Source of the DNA: Sphingomonas sp. 67-36
GTDB taxonomy: Bacteria > Pseudomonadota > Alphaproteobacteria > Sphingomonadales > Sphingomonadaceae
Reading direction: 5' to 3'
DNA length: 64,000 nucleotides
NCBI GenBank assembly: GCA_001897375.1
Contig: MKSU01000002.1
Coordinates: forward strand, 217,040-281,039
Part shown: piece after piece, positions 50,684 through 61,450 of the stretch
Position numbering within the stretch: position 1 is the stretch's first letter
How the letters are laid out: every line of letters starts with the position of its first letter
The notes under the pieces: model-generated
Seen by the model: only the letters and a program-made list of their open reading frames with translations
The model's database searches: none
What the model was told of the DNA's origin: nothing
Translations under genes and position numbers: made by a program

Positions 50684-52893
50684 GCGGCGCGCCCGAGCGG
50701 CAGCGCGCGCAGCCGCTTGCCGGTGGCGGACGCGAGCGCGTTGGCGATGGCCGGGGCGACCGCGACCACGCCGAGATCGCCGACGCCGCCCGCTTCCGCG
50801 TTGCTCGCGATCAGCTCGACGGTGATGTCCGGCGCGTCGGCGAGGCGCGGCAGGCCGAGTTGGCCGAGGCGGCGCGCGGTGACGAGGTTGCGGTCGATCT
50901 GCACGGCGGGCGAGGTGGCCGCCGCGACGCCGAAGATCAATCCGCCCTCGATCTGCTGGCGGACGAGATCGGGATTGATCTGCCGCCCGCAATCGACCGC
51001 CGCGACCAGCCGGTCGACATGCGGGCGGCCGTCGTCGCCGACCGACGCTTCCGCCAGCACGGCGATGCAGCTTCCCGCCATCGCGTGACAGGCGATGCCC
51101 TGCCCGCTGCCGCTCGCGCCGCCGTCCCACCCGCCGAGCGCCGCCGCCGTCGAGAGGCACCGCGCCAGCCGCGCGTCGCCCCCCAGCATGCCGATGCGCC
51201 ACGACACCGGCTCCATCCCCGCCTGATGCGCCAGTTCGTCGAGGAAGCATTCGGTGAAGAAGCAGGTGTAGCCATGCGCCCCGCCGCGCAGGTGTCCGGT
51301 CGGCACGCCGATCCCGGCGGGATGATGCTCGACGATGCAGCCGGGCAGGCGATAGGGCGGCACCGCGCCCGCGACCGCATAGCCGTCCGCCGCGCGAGGC
51401 AGGGCGAGCGCCGCCTCGATCAGCCAATCGTCCGGCATCAGCCGCGCGGCGAGGTCGCGCCCGGTGGCGGGCGCGGCGATCTGCGCGCGCCAGCCGAGGA
51501 TCGCGCCGTTGGCGGCGAGCCGCGCGGTCATCCGCGCTTTGGCAGGCGCGCGGACGCGATCGCGCGCCAGCGCCTCGCGTTGCGACCAGGTGAGCTGCAC
51601 CGGCCGTTTCGCCTTCACCGTCAGGATCGCGGCCTGCGCCGCCGCGTCGCATTCCAGCGCCGCGCCGAACGAGCCGCCGATCAGCGTGGGATGGAGGATC
51701 ACCGCCTCGGGCGAGATGCCGATCGCTCGCGCCGCCGCCGCCCGCGCGAGGCCGGGCGCCTGCGCGCCGACCCACAGCTCCAGCCGGTCGCCGTGATACC
51801 AGGCGGTGGCGCATGGCGGCTCGATCGCGGCATGGAAGGCGGGCGCGGCGAGATAGTCCGCGACGATCAGCCCCGGCCCGCCCATTACCGGCGCGATATC
51901 GCCCGCCGTGGCGAAGCGATGGCCCGGCGCCTTCAGCGCGGCGTCGAGCGCGGCGGCGATGCTCGCGTCGTCCACCACCGCGCCATGCGTCGCGAAGCGC
52001 GGCTGGAGCGCGGCGAGCGCGCGGTCGGCCGCCCACCAGTCGGTCGCCAGCGCCGCCACCCAGCGCTCGTTCTCCACCACCGCGACCGTGCCGCGCACCC
52101 GCCCCGCGGCCGCGCGATCGATGTGCGTCAGCCGCGAATCGCCGATCGGCCCCTGCATGATGCTGGCGAACACCATGTCGGGCAGCCGCACGTCGGCGGC
52201 GAAATTGGCCGATCCGTCCACCTTCGCCGGCACGTCGAGGCGCGGCAGATCCTGCCCCGTCAGCCGCCCGTCGTCATCGACACGCAGCGGCAGCTCGGCG
52301 GGGAGGTCGAACGCCACCGCCTCGGCGGCCAGTTCGGCGAAGCGCAGCCGCTTCTTGCCCGCGACGACGAAGCCGCTGTCCGTCTCGCATGCCGTCCAGT
52401 CAACGCCCCAGCGCTTCGCCGCCGCCTTGCACAGCAGCACCCGCGCCGCCGCGCCGGCCTCGCGCAGCGCCGGCTCGAACATGCGGATCGAGGCGGAGCC
52501 GCCGGTCAGCATCAGCGCGCCGCGCACCGCATGTTCGCGGCGCAGCGCGGCCGGGATGCGATCGAACGCGCCGGCGAACAGGGCGTCGGCGGCGAGCGGA
52601 TTGGCGTAGAGCGGGTTGATCGGCGCGGCCTCGACGCCGACGGTGCGCCAGTCCGCCCCCAGTTCGTCGGCGACGATCTGCGGCAGCGCGGTCCATACGC
52701 CCTGTCCGTGCTCGGCCTGCGGCACCGCGACCGTCACCTGCCCGTCCGCGCCGATCTTCAGCCACGCGCCATATACCGTCTCGCCCGGCGCGGCGGCGAG
52801 GTTGGGGCGATAGCTGCGCGGCCACGCCGCCCAGGCGACGACCAGCCCCAGTCCCGCCCCACCGGCGACGAGCAGATTGCGTCGTGTGACCAT
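50680..52893 (-). CDS. Molybdopterin-dependent oxidoreductase large subunit, isoquinoline 1-oxidoreductase beta type
   Basis: 737 residues from the ATG at 52893 (a GTG at 52905 is the alternative). A twin-arginine signal (TRRNLLVAGGAGLGLVVAWA) suggests export with cofactor. The rest is the xanthine-dehydrogenase-family Mo domain as in IorB: VAVPQAEHGQGVWTALPQIV, ADELGADWRTVGVE, LIGGSFGAALECDAAAQAAI, and a late VAAVDCGRQINPDLVRQQIE, GGLIFG. The [2Fe-2S] partner subunit that normally precedes it is not in the window. Substrate unknown. Coupled to hemH. Confidence 0.85.
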   Translation of the reverse strand: MVTRRNLLVAGGAGLGLVVAWAAWPRSYRPNLAAAPGETVYGAWLKIGADGQVTVAVPQAEHGQGVWTALPQIVADELGADWRTVGVEAAPINPLYANPLAADALFAGAFDRIPAALRREHAVRGALMLTGGSASIRMFEPALREAGAAARVLLCKAAAKRWGVDWTACETDSGFVVAGKKRLRFAELAAEAVAFDLPAELPLRVDDDGRLTGQDLPRLDVPAKVDGSANFAADVRLPDMVFASIMQGPIGDSRLTHIDRAAAGRVRGTVAVVENERWVAALATDWWAADRALAALQPRFATHGAVVDDASIAAALDAALKAPGHRFATAGDIAPVMGGPGLIVADYLAAPAFHAAIEPPCATAWYHGDRLELWVGAQAPGLARAAAARAIGISPEAVILHPTLIGGSFGAALECDAAAQAAILTVKAKRPVQLTWSQREALARDRVRAPAKARMTARLAANGAILGWRAQIAAPATGRDLAARLMPDDWLIEAALALPRAADGYAVAGAVPPYRLPGCIVEHHPAGIGVPTGHLRGGAHGYTCFFTECFLDELAHQAGMEPVSWRIGMLGGDARLARCLSTAAALGGWDGGASGSGQGIACHAMAGSCIAVLAEASVGDDGRPHVDRLVAAVDCGRQINPDLVRQQIEGGLIFGVAAATSPAVQIDRNLVTARRLGQLGLPRLADAPDITVELIASNAEAGGVGDLGVVAVAPAIANALASATGKRLRALPLGRAA

Positions 52894-52948
52894 CCCGCCC
52901 GCCACTAGGGCAGGCAGCCGCGCGCGTCACCCGCCGTTGTGCGGGTGT

Positions 52949-54652
52949 TCACGCCGCCTTCGTCTCCGCCGCGACCAGTGCGCGATATTTGGCGCGCAGC
53001 GTCACCTTGTCGATCTTCTCGGTGCCGAGCCGGGGCAAAGGTTCGGACACCACCCAAATCCGCGCCGGCACCTTGAAGGCGGCGATATGCTGGAGGAGGA
53101 AGGCGGTAAGCTCCGCCGCCGTCAGCGTCGCGCCCTCGGTCGGCAGCACCACCGCGCCGGGCACCTCGCCGAACTTCTCGTCCGGCAGGCCGAACACCGA
53201 TGCCTCCGCGACCTGCGGATGCTCGTAGAGCGCCGCCTCCACCTCCTGCCCGCTGATATTCTCGCCGCCGCGGATGATGATGTCCTTCTTGCGGTCGACG
53301 ATGAACAGATAGCCGTCCTCGTCGAGATAGCCGATGTCGCCGGTGCGGAAATAGCCGTCGCTGGTGAAGGCGTCAGCAGTAGCCTGAGGGTTGCCCCAAT
53401 AGCCCACGAAATTGGCGACCGAACGGATGCACACCTCGCCGCGCCCTCCCTGCGCCACCGGCGTGCCGGCATCGTCGAGGATCGCGAGATCGACCAGCGG
53501 CGGGGAGGCGCGGCCGGACGAATTGGGCTTGGCGAGATAATTGCCGCGCCAGTTGCCGGTGCCTACCCCGTTGGTCTCGGTGAGGCCGTAGCCGATCAGC
53601 GGCGCGCCCTGCATCTCGTCGTGGATGCGGCGGACATGCTCCACCGGGCGCGGCGCGCCGCCGGCAGCGATGTCGGTGAGCGTCGAGAGATCGTATTTCG
53701 CGCGGTTCGGATGCGTCAGCATCTCGAAGCTCATCAGCGGCACGCCGACGAAATAGGTGATCTTCTCCTTCTCGATCAGCCGCATCGCCTCCTCGGCGTC
53801 CCATTTGGGCATCAGCACCAGCTTGCGCCCGATCGCCAGCGACTGGAGCATCACCGGCACCTCGGCGGTGACGTGGAACAAGGGCACGTTGAGCAAAGTG
53901 GAGGGCTGGAGCGCGCTCATCGCCTCCCCCTCCTGCGCGGTGATGGCGAGCATCATCAGCGCGGAGGCGAGATAGTTGAACACGCCCTGCACCACCTGGC
54001 GATGCGTCGACAGCGCGCCCTTTGACTTGCCGGTGGAGCCGGAGGTGAACAGGATCGTCGCGTGATCGTCCGGCCCCAGTTCGGGCAGCGCGCCGGCCTC
54101 CCGCGCGATAACCTCGGCCAGCGCGTCGTCCAGCCGCCGCGTGTCGTCGAAGGTGACGACCTTCGCCGCCAGCCCGTCGATCGCCGCCAGCCGCGCGGTG
54201 CGCGGCGCGTCGGCGAAGACGAGGCCGCACTCGACATCCTCGATCCCGTGGCGCAGCTCGTCGGTCTGCCACCAGCCGTTGAGCAGGGTCGCGACGCCGC
54301 CGGCCATCAGGATGCCCATGTAGAGCGCGATCCACGCCGGCGAGTTGCGCGCCGCGATCCCGACCCGATCGCCCTTCCTGACGCCATAGCCCCCGGCCAG
54401 CGCGGCGGCGACCTTCTGCGCGGTCGCATGGACCTGGGCGAAGGTCAGCCGCTCGTCCCCCGCGACGAGGAACTCGGCATCGGCATGTTGGGCCGAGAAA
54501 TAGGCGATATAGGCGGTGAGCGTCGGCGGCGCGGCGGCGATCATCGGCAGCTTGCGGCCGAATCGCTCCACCTCGCCCAGCGCGAGCTGACCGCCCTCCG
54601 CCGTCATCGCGGCCATCACCGCATCCATCTTGAGGTCGAGTTCGGTCTTCAT
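52949..54652 (-). CDS. AMP-dependent acyl-CoA synthetase
   Basis: 567 residues from an ATG with GGAGAGG upstream; a 10-codon longer frame is less well placed. The adenylate-forming signature [20 protein letters not shown] is present, then [13 protein letters not shown] (motif A5), [34 protein letters not shown] hinge, and [10 protein letters not shown] with the catalytic lysine. Class I acyl-CoA ligases activate carboxylic acids through acyl-AMP. Chain length and substrate are not predictable; a medium or long-chain fatty acid is likely. Divergent from lgt. Confidence 0.88.
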   Translation of the reverse strand: MKTELDLKMDAVMAAMTAEGGQLALGEVERFGRKLPMIAAAPPTLTAYIAYFSAQHADAEFLVAGDERLTFAQVHATAQKVAAALAGGYGVRKGDRVGIAARNSPAWIALYMGILMAGGVATLLNGWWQTDELRHGIEDVECGLVFADAPRTARLAAIDGLAAKVVTFDDTRRLDDALAEVIAREAGALPELGPDDHATILFTSGSTGKSKGALSTHRQVVQGVFNYLASALMMLAITAQEGEAMSALQPSTLLNVPLFHVTAEVPVMLQSLAIGRKLVLMPKWDAEEAMRLIEKEKITYFVGVPLMSFEMLTHPNRAKYDLSTLTDIAAGGAPRPVEHVRRIHDEMQGAPLIGYGLTETNGVGTGNWRGNYLAKPNSSGRASPPLVDLAILDDAGTPVAQGGRGEVCIRSVANFVGYWGNPQATADAFTSDGYFRTGDIGYLDEDGYLFIVDRKKDIIIRGGENISGQEVEAALYEHPQVAEASVFGLPDEKFGEVPGAVVLPTEGATLTAAELTAFLLQHIAAFKVPARIWVVSEPLPRLGTEKIDKVTLRAKYRALVAAETKAA

Positions 54653-54717
54653 GCGCCTCTCCGCTTGGTCTTGCCACTTCACCTTACTATGCAGGGGCGA
54701 AGCACGAGGGAAAAGCC

Positions 54718-55599
54718 TTGATCCTGCCTTTGTTAGCCGCGTCCGCCGGCCATATCCGTTTCACCGACCTGGGCCTCCATCCGGATGTCTTCGCGATCGG
54801 CCCGTTCACGCTGCGCTGGTACAGCCTCGCCTATATCGCCGGCATCGTCATCGGCTGGTGGTATCTGCTCAAGCTGCTCGCCCAGCCCGGCGCACCGATG
54901 GCGCGGCGGCACGCCGACGACCTCGTGTTCTACGCGACGCTCGGCATCATCCTCGGCGGGCGGATCGGCTATGTCCTGTTCTACGCGCCGGAGATGATCC
55001 TTCACCCGATCCGCATCCTCAGGCTGTGGGACGGCGGCATGAGCTTCCACGGCGGGGTGCTCGGCACGACGATCGGCATCATCCTGTTCGCGCGCAAGAA
55101 CGGGCTCAACTGGCTGCGCATCCACGATTACGTCGCCTGCGCCGCGCCGTTCGGGCTGTTCTTCGGGCGGCTCGCCAATTTCGTGAACGGCGAATTGTGG
55201 GGCAAGCCCAGCGACCTGCCCTGGGCGATCGTCTTTCCGCATACCGTGCCTGTCGGGATGATCGAGCCGGCGCGCCACCCGAGCCAGCTCTACGAGGCCG
55301 GGCTGGAAGGGTTGCTGCTGTTCGCGGTGCTGTGGTTCTTCTTCTGGCGCACGAAGGCGCGTTACGAGCCGGGCAAGCTGGTCGGCATCTTCGTGCTCGG
55401 CTACGGCCTGTGCCGCTTCTTCGTGGAATTCTTCCGCGAGCCGGATTCGCAGTTTGCCGGCACCTTCTTCGCGACGACGATCCATATGGGGCAGGTGCTG
55501 TGCCTGCCGATGATCGCGGGCGGCATCTGGCTGATCGCCACCGCGCGCGGGCGGCGTGAGCGCGTCGAGCCGATCGCCGGGGGTGACAGCGTCGCGTGA
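54718..55599 (+). CDS. lgt: Prolipoprotein diacylglyceryl transferase
   Basis: 293 residues starting at TTG with GAGGGA eight bases upstream; the next in-frame starts would remove conserved sequence. Inner-membrane enzyme that attaches diacylglycerol to the lipobox cysteine of prolipoproteins. Seven membrane segments; signatures include [23 protein letters not shown] (catalytic His), [16 protein letters not shown], and [13 protein letters not shown]. First of four coupled genes: lgt-midA-GNAT-pgeF share GTGA, ATGA and GTGA overlaps. Confidence 0.95.
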   Translation: MILPLLAASAGHIRFTDLGLHPDVFAIGPFTLRWYSLAYIAGIVIGWWYLLKLLAQPGAPMARRHADDLVFYATLGIILGGRIGYVLFYAPEMILHPIRILRLWDGGMSFHGGVLGTTIGIILFARKNGLNWLRIHDYVACAAPFGLFFGRLANFVNGELWGKPSDLPWAIVFPHTVPVGMIEPARHPSQLYEAGLEGLLLFAVLWFFFWRTKARYEPGKLVGIFVLGYGLCRFFVEFFREPDSQFAGTFFATTIHMGQVLCLPMIAGGIWLIATARGRRERVEPIAGGDSVA

Positions 55600-56642
55600 C
55601 GGAGCAGCCCGAACCGGGCGAGCCGCTGCTGCCCGAGCGCCTCGCCCGCGCGATCACCATGGGCGGGCCGATCCCGGTCAGCCAGTTCATGGCCGCCGCC
55701 AACGCGCATTATTATGCGACGCGCGATCCGCTCGGCGCGGGCGGCGATTTCACCACCGCGCCGGAGATCAGCCAGATGTTCGGCGAACTGATCGGCCTGT
55801 GGTGCGCCGACCTGTGGGACCGCGCCGGGCGGCCCGACGCGGCGTGGGTGGAGCTGGGGCCGGGGCGGGGCACGCTCGCCGCCGATGCCTTGCGCGCGAT
55901 GGCGAAGGCCGGCTTCTCCCCGCCGGTCCATTTCGTCGAGACCAGCCCCGTGCTGCGCGCCGGGCAGGCGAAGCGCGTGCCGGATGCGACATGGCATGAC
56001 GACGTGGAGGAACTGCCGACCGACCGGCCGCTCCTCATCGTCGCGAACGAATTCTTCGACGCCCTGCCGATTCGCCAGCTCGTCCGCCGGGGCGCGGCGT
56101 GGCACGAGCGGCTCATCGCCTGCCAGGACACGTTGTTCCTGCCGATTCCCGGCAAGCAGGTGCCGGACGCGGTGATCCCCGCGCACCTGCGCGACGCCCC
56201 GGCCGGGGCGATCATCGAGACCTCGCCCGCCTCGGTCGGCATCATCCGCGTGCTGGCGGCGCGGATCGTCGCGCAGGGCGGGGCGATGCTGGCGATCGAT
56301 TACGGCTATGAAGGGCCGGCGGTGGGCGACACGCTGCAGGCGGTGCGCGGCCACGCCTTCGCCAATCCGTTCGAGGAGCCGGGCGAGCGCGACCTCACCG
56401 CGCATGTCGATTTCGCGACGCTGGGGATGGTCGGCCACGCCAGCGGCGCGATCGTCAGCGGGCCGGTGGGGCAGGGGGCCTTCCTCCGCGCGCTCGGCAT
56501 CGACGCGCGCGCCGCCACGCTCGCCCGCGGCAGGCCGGAGGTGCTTGCCGATCGCGACCGGCTGGTCGATGCGATGGGCGATCTGTTCAAGGTGCTTGCC
56601 CTTCGCCAGACGGACTGGCCCGAACCCGCAGGATTCGCATGA
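55596..56642 (+). CDS. SAM-dependent methyltransferase, MidA/NDUFAF7 family
   Basis: 348 residues from a GTG overlapping the lgt stop. COG1565 pattern: [38 protein letters not shown] (SAM loop), [41 protein letters not shown], and HVDFATLG. The mitochondrial homologue NDUFAF7 methylates an arginine of complex I subunit NDUFS2, so a role in respiratory complex assembly is plausible. The bacterial target is unproven. Confidence 0.9.
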   Translation: MTEQPEPGEPLLPERLARAITMGGPIPVSQFMAAANAHYYATRDPLGAGGDFTTAPEISQMFGELIGLWCADLWDRAGRPDAAWVELGPGRGTLAADALRAMAKAGFSPPVHFVETSPVLRAGQAKRVPDATWHDDVEELPTDRPLLIVANEFFDALPIRQLVRRGAAWHERLIACQDTLFLPIPGKQVPDAVIPAHLRDAPAGAIIETSPASVGIIRVLAARIVAQGGAMLAIDYGYEGPAVGDTLQAVRGHAFANPFEEPGERDLTAHVDFATLGMVGHASGAIVSGPVGQGAFLRALGIDARAATLARGRPEVLADRDRLVDAMGDLFKVLALRQTDWPEPAGFA

Positions 56643-57154
56643 TCGATTATCGCGCTCCCACTCCCGCAGACGGCCCGGCGCTGGACGCCATGGCGCGGAA
56701 GATCTGGCTCGAGACGTTCGAGCCGTTCACCTCGCCAGAGAATATCGCGGCCTATTTCGCCGAGGCCTATGGCCCGGACGGCAAGCTGATCCGCGATCTC
56801 GCCAATTCCGACGTGACGTGGCGCATCGCCTGCGACGGCGCGGAGATCGTCGGCTATGCCAAGCTCGTCCCGCCGTTCCTGCCCGATCCGGCGATGACGG
56901 CGGGGGCGGTGCAGCTCAGCCAGCTCTACGTCGCCGGCTCGCATCACGGCGCGGGCATCGCGCACGTGCTGATGGACTGGGCGACCGATGCCGCGCGGAT
57001 GCAGGGGGCGGCGGCGCTGCTGCTCACCGTCTATGAGGCGAATCCGCGCGCGATCCGCTTCTACGAGAAGCGCGGCTTCCTCCATATCGGCGACTACGAC
57101 TTCCCGGTCGGCGACCAGGTCGACCGCGACCTCATCATGCGGCTGGCGCTGTGA
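56639..57154 (+). CDS. GNAT-family N-acetyltransferase
   Basis: 171 residues, ATGA overlap with the methyltransferase. N-terminal YRAPTPADGPALDAMARKIW, the acetyl-CoA pyrophosphate loop LYVAGSHHGAGIAHVLMDWA (variant of R/Q-x-x-G-x-A), and LLTVYEANPRAIRFYEKRGF. FYEKRGF is the typical C-terminal motif of small-molecule or protein N-acetyltransferases. Acceptor unknown. Confidence 0.88.
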   Translation: MIDYRAPTPADGPALDAMARKIWLETFEPFTSPENIAAYFAEAYGPDGKLIRDLANSDVTWRIACDGAEIVGYAKLVPPFLPDPAMTAGAVQLSQLYVAGSHHGAGIAHVLMDWATDAARMQGAAALLLTVYEANPRAIRFYEKRGFLHIGDYDFPVGDQVDRDLIMRLAL

Positions 57155-57915
57155 GCGCGGTGGAGGTCATCCGCGCCGCCGCGCTGGAGCGCGTGCCGCA
57201 CGGTTTCCTCGGGCGGCGCGGCGGGGTGTCGCGCGGGCTGCACGGCGGCCTCAATGTCGGCACCGGCTCCGCCGACGATGCGGCGGCGATCGCGGAGAAC
57301 CGCCGCCGCGCGACGGAGGCGGTGCTGCCGGGCGGGCAGCTCGTGACGGTCTATCAGGTCCATTCGGCCGAATGCGTGACGGCGCGCGCGCCGTTCGATC
57401 ATGCGCTGCGTCCCCATGCCGACGCGCTGGTGACGGATCGCCCCGGCCTCGCGCTCGGTGTGCTGACGGCGGATTGCGCGCCGGTGTTGCTCGCGGACAG
57501 GGAGGCGCGGGTGGTCGGCGCGGCGCATGCCGGCTGGAAGGGCGCGCTGGCCGGCGTGACCGATACGACGATCCTCGCGATGGAGGCGCTGGGTGCGCGG
57601 CGCGAGCGGATCGCGGCGGCGGTCGGCCCGTGCATCGCGCGGGCGAGCTACGAGGTCGATCTCGCCTTCCGGCGCCGCTTCGAGGAGGCCGACGCGGAGA
57701 ACGAGCGCTTCTTCGCCGACGCGCGCGCGGGCCATGCGCAATTCGATCTGGAGGCCTATGTCGCGCATCGTCTCGCGGCGGCGGGGGTGACGCGGATCGA
57801 GACGCTCGGCCTCGACACCTATGCCGATGCCGACCGCTTCTTCAGCTACCGCCGCGCCACGCATCGCGGCGAGCCGGATTACGGGCGGCAGATCTCGATC
57901 ATCGGGCTGGATTGA
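57151..57915 (+). CDS. pgeF: Purine nucleoside phosphorylase / peptidoglycan editing factor (YfiH, laccase-domain)
   Basis: 254 residues, GTGA overlap. YfiH/PgeF family: HGFLGRRGGVSRGLHGGLNV, VYQVHSAEC, VLTADCAPVLLADR, AAHAGWKGALAGV, and AVGPCIARASYEV, with the conserved His-Cys-His zinc site. E. coli YfiH removes wrongly incorporated L-serine from peptidoglycan precursors, and family members also act as adenosine phosphorylase/deaminase (FAMIN-like) or copper oxidases. The role here is inferred by family. Confidence 0.9.
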   Translation: MSAVEVIRAAALERVPHGFLGRRGGVSRGLHGGLNVGTGSADDAAAIAENRRRATEAVLPGGQLVTVYQVHSAECVTARAPFDHALRPHADALVTDRPGLALGVLTADCAPVLLADREARVVGAAHAGWKGALAGVTDTTILAMEALGARRERIAAAVGPCIARASYEVDLAFRRRFEEADAENERFFADARAGHAQFDLEAYVAHRLAAAGVTRIETLGLDTYADADRFFSYRRATHRGEPDYGRQISIIGLD

Positions 57916-57941
57916 CGCCCCTTCCACGCCGGAAAGGGGCG
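57916..57941. terminator. Bidirectional hairpin between pgeF and infC
   Basis: CGCCCCTTCC-ACGCC-GGAAAGGGGCG with one bulged A starts right after the pgeF stop; infC ends eight bases beyond on the other strand. Fits a shared terminator; uridine runs are poor. Confidence 0.5.
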
Positions 57942-57949
57942 CTCATCGC

Positions 57950-58483
57950 TCACTTGGGGGCGAGCACCATCAGCATCTGGCGGCCTTCCATGCGCGGATA
58001 GGCCTCGACCTTCGCGACTTCCGCCACCTGCTCGGCGACACGCTGGAGCACCGCCATGCCGAGCTGGCCATGGGAAAGCTCGCGCCCGCGGAAGCGCATC
58101 GTCACCTTCACCTTGTCGCCTTCCTCGATGAATTCGACGACCTTCTTCATCTTGGTGTCGTAATCGTGGTCGTCGATGTTCGGACGCATCTTGATCTCCT
58201 TGATCTCCTGCGTCTTCTGCGACTTGCGGGCGGCGTTGGCCTTTTTCTGCGCCTCGTACTTGTACTTGCCGACATCGAGGAACTTGGCCACGGGCGGATC
58301 GGCGTTGGGCGAAACCTCGACCAGATCGAGACCGACCTCGCGGGCCTGTTCCATGGCCTCGCGCGTGTACATCACGCCGAGATTCTCGCCCTCATGGTCG
58401 ATCACGCGGACCTTGGGGCTTTGAATCCACTCGTTGAAACGGGGGCCATTCATCGGCGGCGCCTGCATCGGACGGCGCATCAT
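57950..58483 (-). CDS. infC: Translation initiation factor IF-3
   Basis: 177 residues. It prevents premature subunit joining and checks the start codon. N-domain: [40 protein letters not shown]; linker [21 protein letters not shown]-domain: [39 protein letters not shown]. Many infC genes begin with AUU-type codons. Here the ATG at 58483 is used provisionally: the nearest GGAG is 16 bases upstream, too far, and no in-frame non-canonical start is better placed. Same strand as thrS, 130 bases upstream of it in sequence order. Confidence 0.93.
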   Translation of the reverse strand: MMRRPMQAPPMNGPRFNEWIQSPKVRVIDHEGENLGVMYTREAMEQAREVGLDLVEVSPNADPPVAKFLDVGKYKYEAQKKANAARKSQKTQEIKEIKMRPNIDDHDYDTKMKKVVEFIEEGDKVKVTMRFRGRELSHGQLGMAVLQRVAEQVAEVAKVEAYPRMEGRQMLMVLAPK

Positions 58484-58565
58484 GGGCGGACGGATAGGTG
58501 CTTCTCCTGCTGATTCATCGCGCGCGATATAGGGCTTCGCGCGCCAAACCGAAAGATGCGAAACG

Positions 58566-58590
58566 GCCGCCGCCCAAGACGGGCGGCGGC
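58566..58590 (-). terminator. Hairpin after thrS
   Basis: GCCGCCGCCC-AAGAC-GGGCGGCGGC, perfect 10 bp stem 23 bases after the thrS stop on the minus strand, followed by CGTTTCGCATCTTT. Likely terminator or attenuator before infC. Confidence 0.55.
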
Positions 58591-58613
58591 TGTGTCACTG
58601 CAGACACGAAAAG

Positions 58614-60608
58614 TCAGGCGAGGTCGGGCGCGGCAGCCTCGCGTTGCAGCCGCTCGATCGCCGCCGCGAGGGTCAGCACCTCCTGCTTCGCGCCCTCGCC
58701 GAGCGGGCGCAGCGCGACCGTTCCCTCGTCCGCCTCGCGCTTGCCGACCACCAGCAGGTTCGGCACTTTCGCCAGGCTGTGCTCGCGCACCTTGTAGTTG
58801 ATCTTCTCGTTTCTGAGGTCGGTCTCGACGCGCAGCCCGGCCTTGCGCAGCTCGGCGGCGACCTGCACGGCGTAATCGTCGGCATCGGAGACGATCGTCG
58901 CCACCACCGCCTGCACCGGCGCGAGCCACAGCGGCAGCTTGCCGGCGAAATGCTCGACGAGGATGCCGATGAACCGCTCGTATGAGCCGAAGATCGCGCG
59001 ATGCAGCATCACCGGGCGATGGCGCTGGCCGTCCTCGGCGATGTAGCTCGCGTCGAGCCGCTCGGGCAGCACGCGGTCCGACTGGATCGTGCCGACCTGC
59101 CACGTCCGCCCGATCGCGTCGGTCAGGTGCCATTCGAGCTTCGGGGCGTAGAAGGCGCCCTCGCCGGGCAGCTCCTCCCAGCCATATTCGGGCGTGTTGA
59201 GCCCGGCGGCGGCCACCGCGTCGCGCAGCTCGTTCTCAGCCTGGTCCCACATCTCGTCGCTGCCGAAGCGCTTGTCCGGGCGCAGCGCGAGCTTGATCGA
59301 ATAGGTGAAGCCGAAATCCCGGTAGATGCGATCGGCGAGGTTGCAGAACGCCTGCACCTCGTCGACGATCTGGTCCTCGCGGCAGAAGATGTGCGCGTCG
59401 TCCTGCGTGAACTGGCGCACGCGCATCAGCCCATGCAGCGCGCCGTGCGGCTCGTTGCGGTGACAGCAGCCGTTCTCGTAGAGGCGCAGCGGCAGGTCGC
59501 GATACGACTTGATCCCCTGCTTGAAGACCAGGACGTGCGCCGGGCAGTTCATCGGCTTGAGCGCCATCCACTCGGCCTTGTCCGAGACGATCGGCCCTTC
59601 GTCCTCGGTGTTCGGCACCTCGTCGGGGATGACGAACATATTCTCGCGATATTTGCCCCAATGGCCCGACGCTTCCCACTGGCGCGCGTCCATCACCTGC
59701 GGCGTCTTGACCTCGCGATAGCCCGCGCCGTCGATCGCGCGGCGCATGTACGCCTCCAGCTCGCGCCAGATGATATAGCCCTTGGGATGCCAGAAGACGC
59801 TGCCGTGCGCCTCGGCCTGGAGGTGGAACAGGTCCATCTCCTGCCCCAGCTTGCGGTGATCGCGCTTGGCGGCCTCCTCCAGCCGGAACAGATGCTGGTC
59901 GAGCTGCTTCTTGTTGAGCCAGCCGGTGCCGTAGATGCGGCTGAGCATCGCGTTGTTCTGGTCGCCGCGCCAGTAAGCGCCCGACACGCGCGTCAGCTTG
60001 AACGCATCGGACGCGAGCTTGCCCGTGGAGGGAAGGTGCGGCCCCCGGCACATGTCGAGCCAGTCGTCGCCGGACCAATAGACGGTCAGCTCCTCGTCGC
60101 CCGGCAATTCGGCGGCCCATTCTGCTTTGAACGTCTCCCCCTGCTGCTTCCAGCGGCTGATGAGTTGCTCGCGCGTCCATGCCTCGCGGCGCAGCGGCTT
60201 GTCGGCGCGGATGATCGCGCGCATCCGCTCCTCGATCGCGGGCAGGTCTTCTTCGGTGAACGGGCGGTCCTTCGGCGCGAAGTCGTAATAGAAGCCGTCG
60301 TCGGTAGCCGGGCCGAAGGTGATCTGCGTGCCGGGGAACAGCTCCTGCACCGCCTCGGCCAGCACATGCGCGTAATCGTGACGGGCGAGTTCCAGCGCAT
60401 CGGCCTCGTCGCGCGCCGTGACCAGCGCGAGCGCTGCGTCATGCTCGATCGGGCGGTTGAGATCGCGCAGCTCGCCATCGACCCGCGCGGCCAGCGCCGC
60501 CTTCGCCAGCCCCGGCCCGATCGCGGCGGCCACGTCCGCCGGCGTGGTGCCGAGCGGCATCGCGCGCACCGAGCCATCGGGCAGCGAGATCGAGATCATG
60601 TCGTTCAT
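58614..60608 (-). CDS. thrS: Threonyl-tRNA synthetase
   Basis: 664 residues. It charges tRNA-Thr. Domains: TGS (1-64), the editing domain with [12 protein letters not shown] (histidines of the HxxxH zinc site) and [15 protein letters not shown], class II catalytic core with [16 protein letters not shown] (motif 1), [20 protein letters not shown] (motif 2 region with zinc ligands) and [20 protein letters not shown] (motif 3), then an anticodon-binding domain (about 560-660). A structured leader of about 300 bases precedes it. Confidence 0.97.
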   Translation of the reverse strand: MNDMISISLPDGSVRAMPLGTTPADVAAAIGPGLAKAALAARVDGELRDLNRPIEHDAALALVTARDEADALELARHDYAHVLAEAVQELFPGTQITFGPATDDGFYYDFAPKDRPFTEEDLPAIEERMRAIIRADKPLRREAWTREQLISRWKQQGETFKAEWAAELPGDEELTVYWSGDDWLDMCRGPHLPSTGKLASDAFKLTRVSGAYWRGDQNNAMLSRIYGTGWLNKKQLDQHLFRLEEAAKRDHRKLGQEMDLFHLQAEAHGSVFWHPKGYIIWRELEAYMRRAIDGAGYREVKTPQVMDARQWEASGHWGKYRENMFVIPDEVPNTEDEGPIVSDKAEWMALKPMNCPAHVLVFKQGIKSYRDLPLRLYENGCCHRNEPHGALHGLMRVRQFTQDDAHIFCREDQIVDEVQAFCNLADRIYRDFGFTYSIKLALRPDKRFGSDEMWDQAENELRDAVAAAGLNTPEYGWEELPGEGAFYAPKLEWHLTDAIGRTWQVGTIQSDRVLPERLDASYIAEDGQRHRPVMLHRAIFGSYERFIGILVEHFAGKLPLWLAPVQAVVATIVSDADDYAVQVAAELRKAGLRVETDLRNEKINYKVREHSLAKVPNLLVVGKREADEGTVALRPLGEGAKQEVLTLAAAIERLQREAAAPDLA

Positions 60609-60933
60609 GTAAAGGCGTGTCCTGTCGTTCCGGCGCGCTTATGCACATCGCGGCGCCCGTGGGAAAGCGGCAGGAAACGGGGAGGCCGGGCGGCTTGTCC
60701 TCCCCGTTTCCGGGAAGGCGCCTGATCGCGGTCAGCCGACGCGCGTCAGGCCCCCCGGAAAACCGGGGGTGGTGCTAGTCTGCGAAGATCGCGGCGCACG
60801 GCTCATGCGACGGGATATAACGCGCCGGGCCGGGAACGACAACGGGCCCGCCTCCGGGGGGAGACAGGCCCGCGCCCTCGCTACGCCACTCGAGGGAAGC
60901 CTCGCTACGCTACAGGAGGAAAGCCGTGGCCGC
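60609..60933 (-). promoter_or_regulatory. Structured leader region of thrS
   Basis: No gene assigned. On the minus strand a short frame opening at 60806 (MSRAPRSSQTSTTPGFP) passes Thr codons ACT-AGC-ACC-ACC and then a CCCCGG-TTTT-CCGGGG hairpin. Nearer thrS is a perfect 13 bp hairpin (GGAAACGGGGAGG / CCTCCCCGTTTCC, 60673-60711, 13-base loop). The layout would suit threonine-responsive attenuation, but there are few Thr codons and no uridine run. Confidence 0.35.
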
Positions 60934-61314
60934 TCAGCGGCAGTAACCGGGGTTGCCCGACTTATCGATCGCCCGGCCCGCCAGCGCGCCGGCGACGCCG
61001 CCGATCAGCGTGCCGCCCAGCCGGTCGCCGCGCGTGTCCACCGTGCGGCCGAGCAGGCCGCCCGCGATCGCGCCGATCACCGTGCCGGTGCCGCCGTCCG
61101 AGCAGCGCCGGTCGCGATAATAATGGCGGTTGTCGTAACGGCGCGCGTTGTAGCCGCGATCGTAGTTGTAACCACGATCGTAATAGCCGCGATCATAATA
61201 ACCGCCATTGTTATAGCCGTTGCCGTAATAGCGTTGCGCCTCGGCGGCGGTGGGGGCGATGGCGGCCGCGCCGATGGATAGGGCGACGGCGGCCAGAGAA
61301 AGCTTCTTGAACAT
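60934..61314 (-). CDS. Exported glycine-zipper (17 kDa antigen-like) protein
   Basis: 126 residues from an ATG with GGGAG upstream; a longer frame is discarded. Signal peptide 1-26 (ending TAAEA). A tyrosine/asparagine/arginine-rich middle contains repeated YYDRGY units (about 28-68). The C-terminal glycine zipper GTVIGAIAGGLLGRTVDTRG, then GGTLIGGVAGALAGRAID resembles the 2TM glycine-zipper domain of outer-membrane lipoproteins such as SlyB. There is no lipobox cysteine. Envelope role likely, function unknown. Confidence 0.82.
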   Translation of the reverse strand: MFKKLSLAAVALSIGAAAIAPTAAEAQRYYGNGYNNGGYYDRGYYDRGYNYDRGYNARRYDNRHYYRDRRCSDGGTGTVIGAIAGGLLGRTVDTRGDRLGGTLIGGVAGALAGRAIDKSGNPGYCR

Positions 61315-61450
61315 CTTCGTCTCCCGTCGAAATTCCGGTCGAAGGCGGATTTCCACTTCCGACGAGGGGCGGTTTGCCCGATTCGCCGCGAACCGATCCT
61401 GAATGCGCTCGTTATCGACCGTTCAGGGTTCGTGCGGCTATCGGTGAGGA

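Noticed and set aside
59001..60725. 574-codon plus-strand frame opposite thrS
   Set aside because: Shadow of ThrS; no domain or ribosome site.
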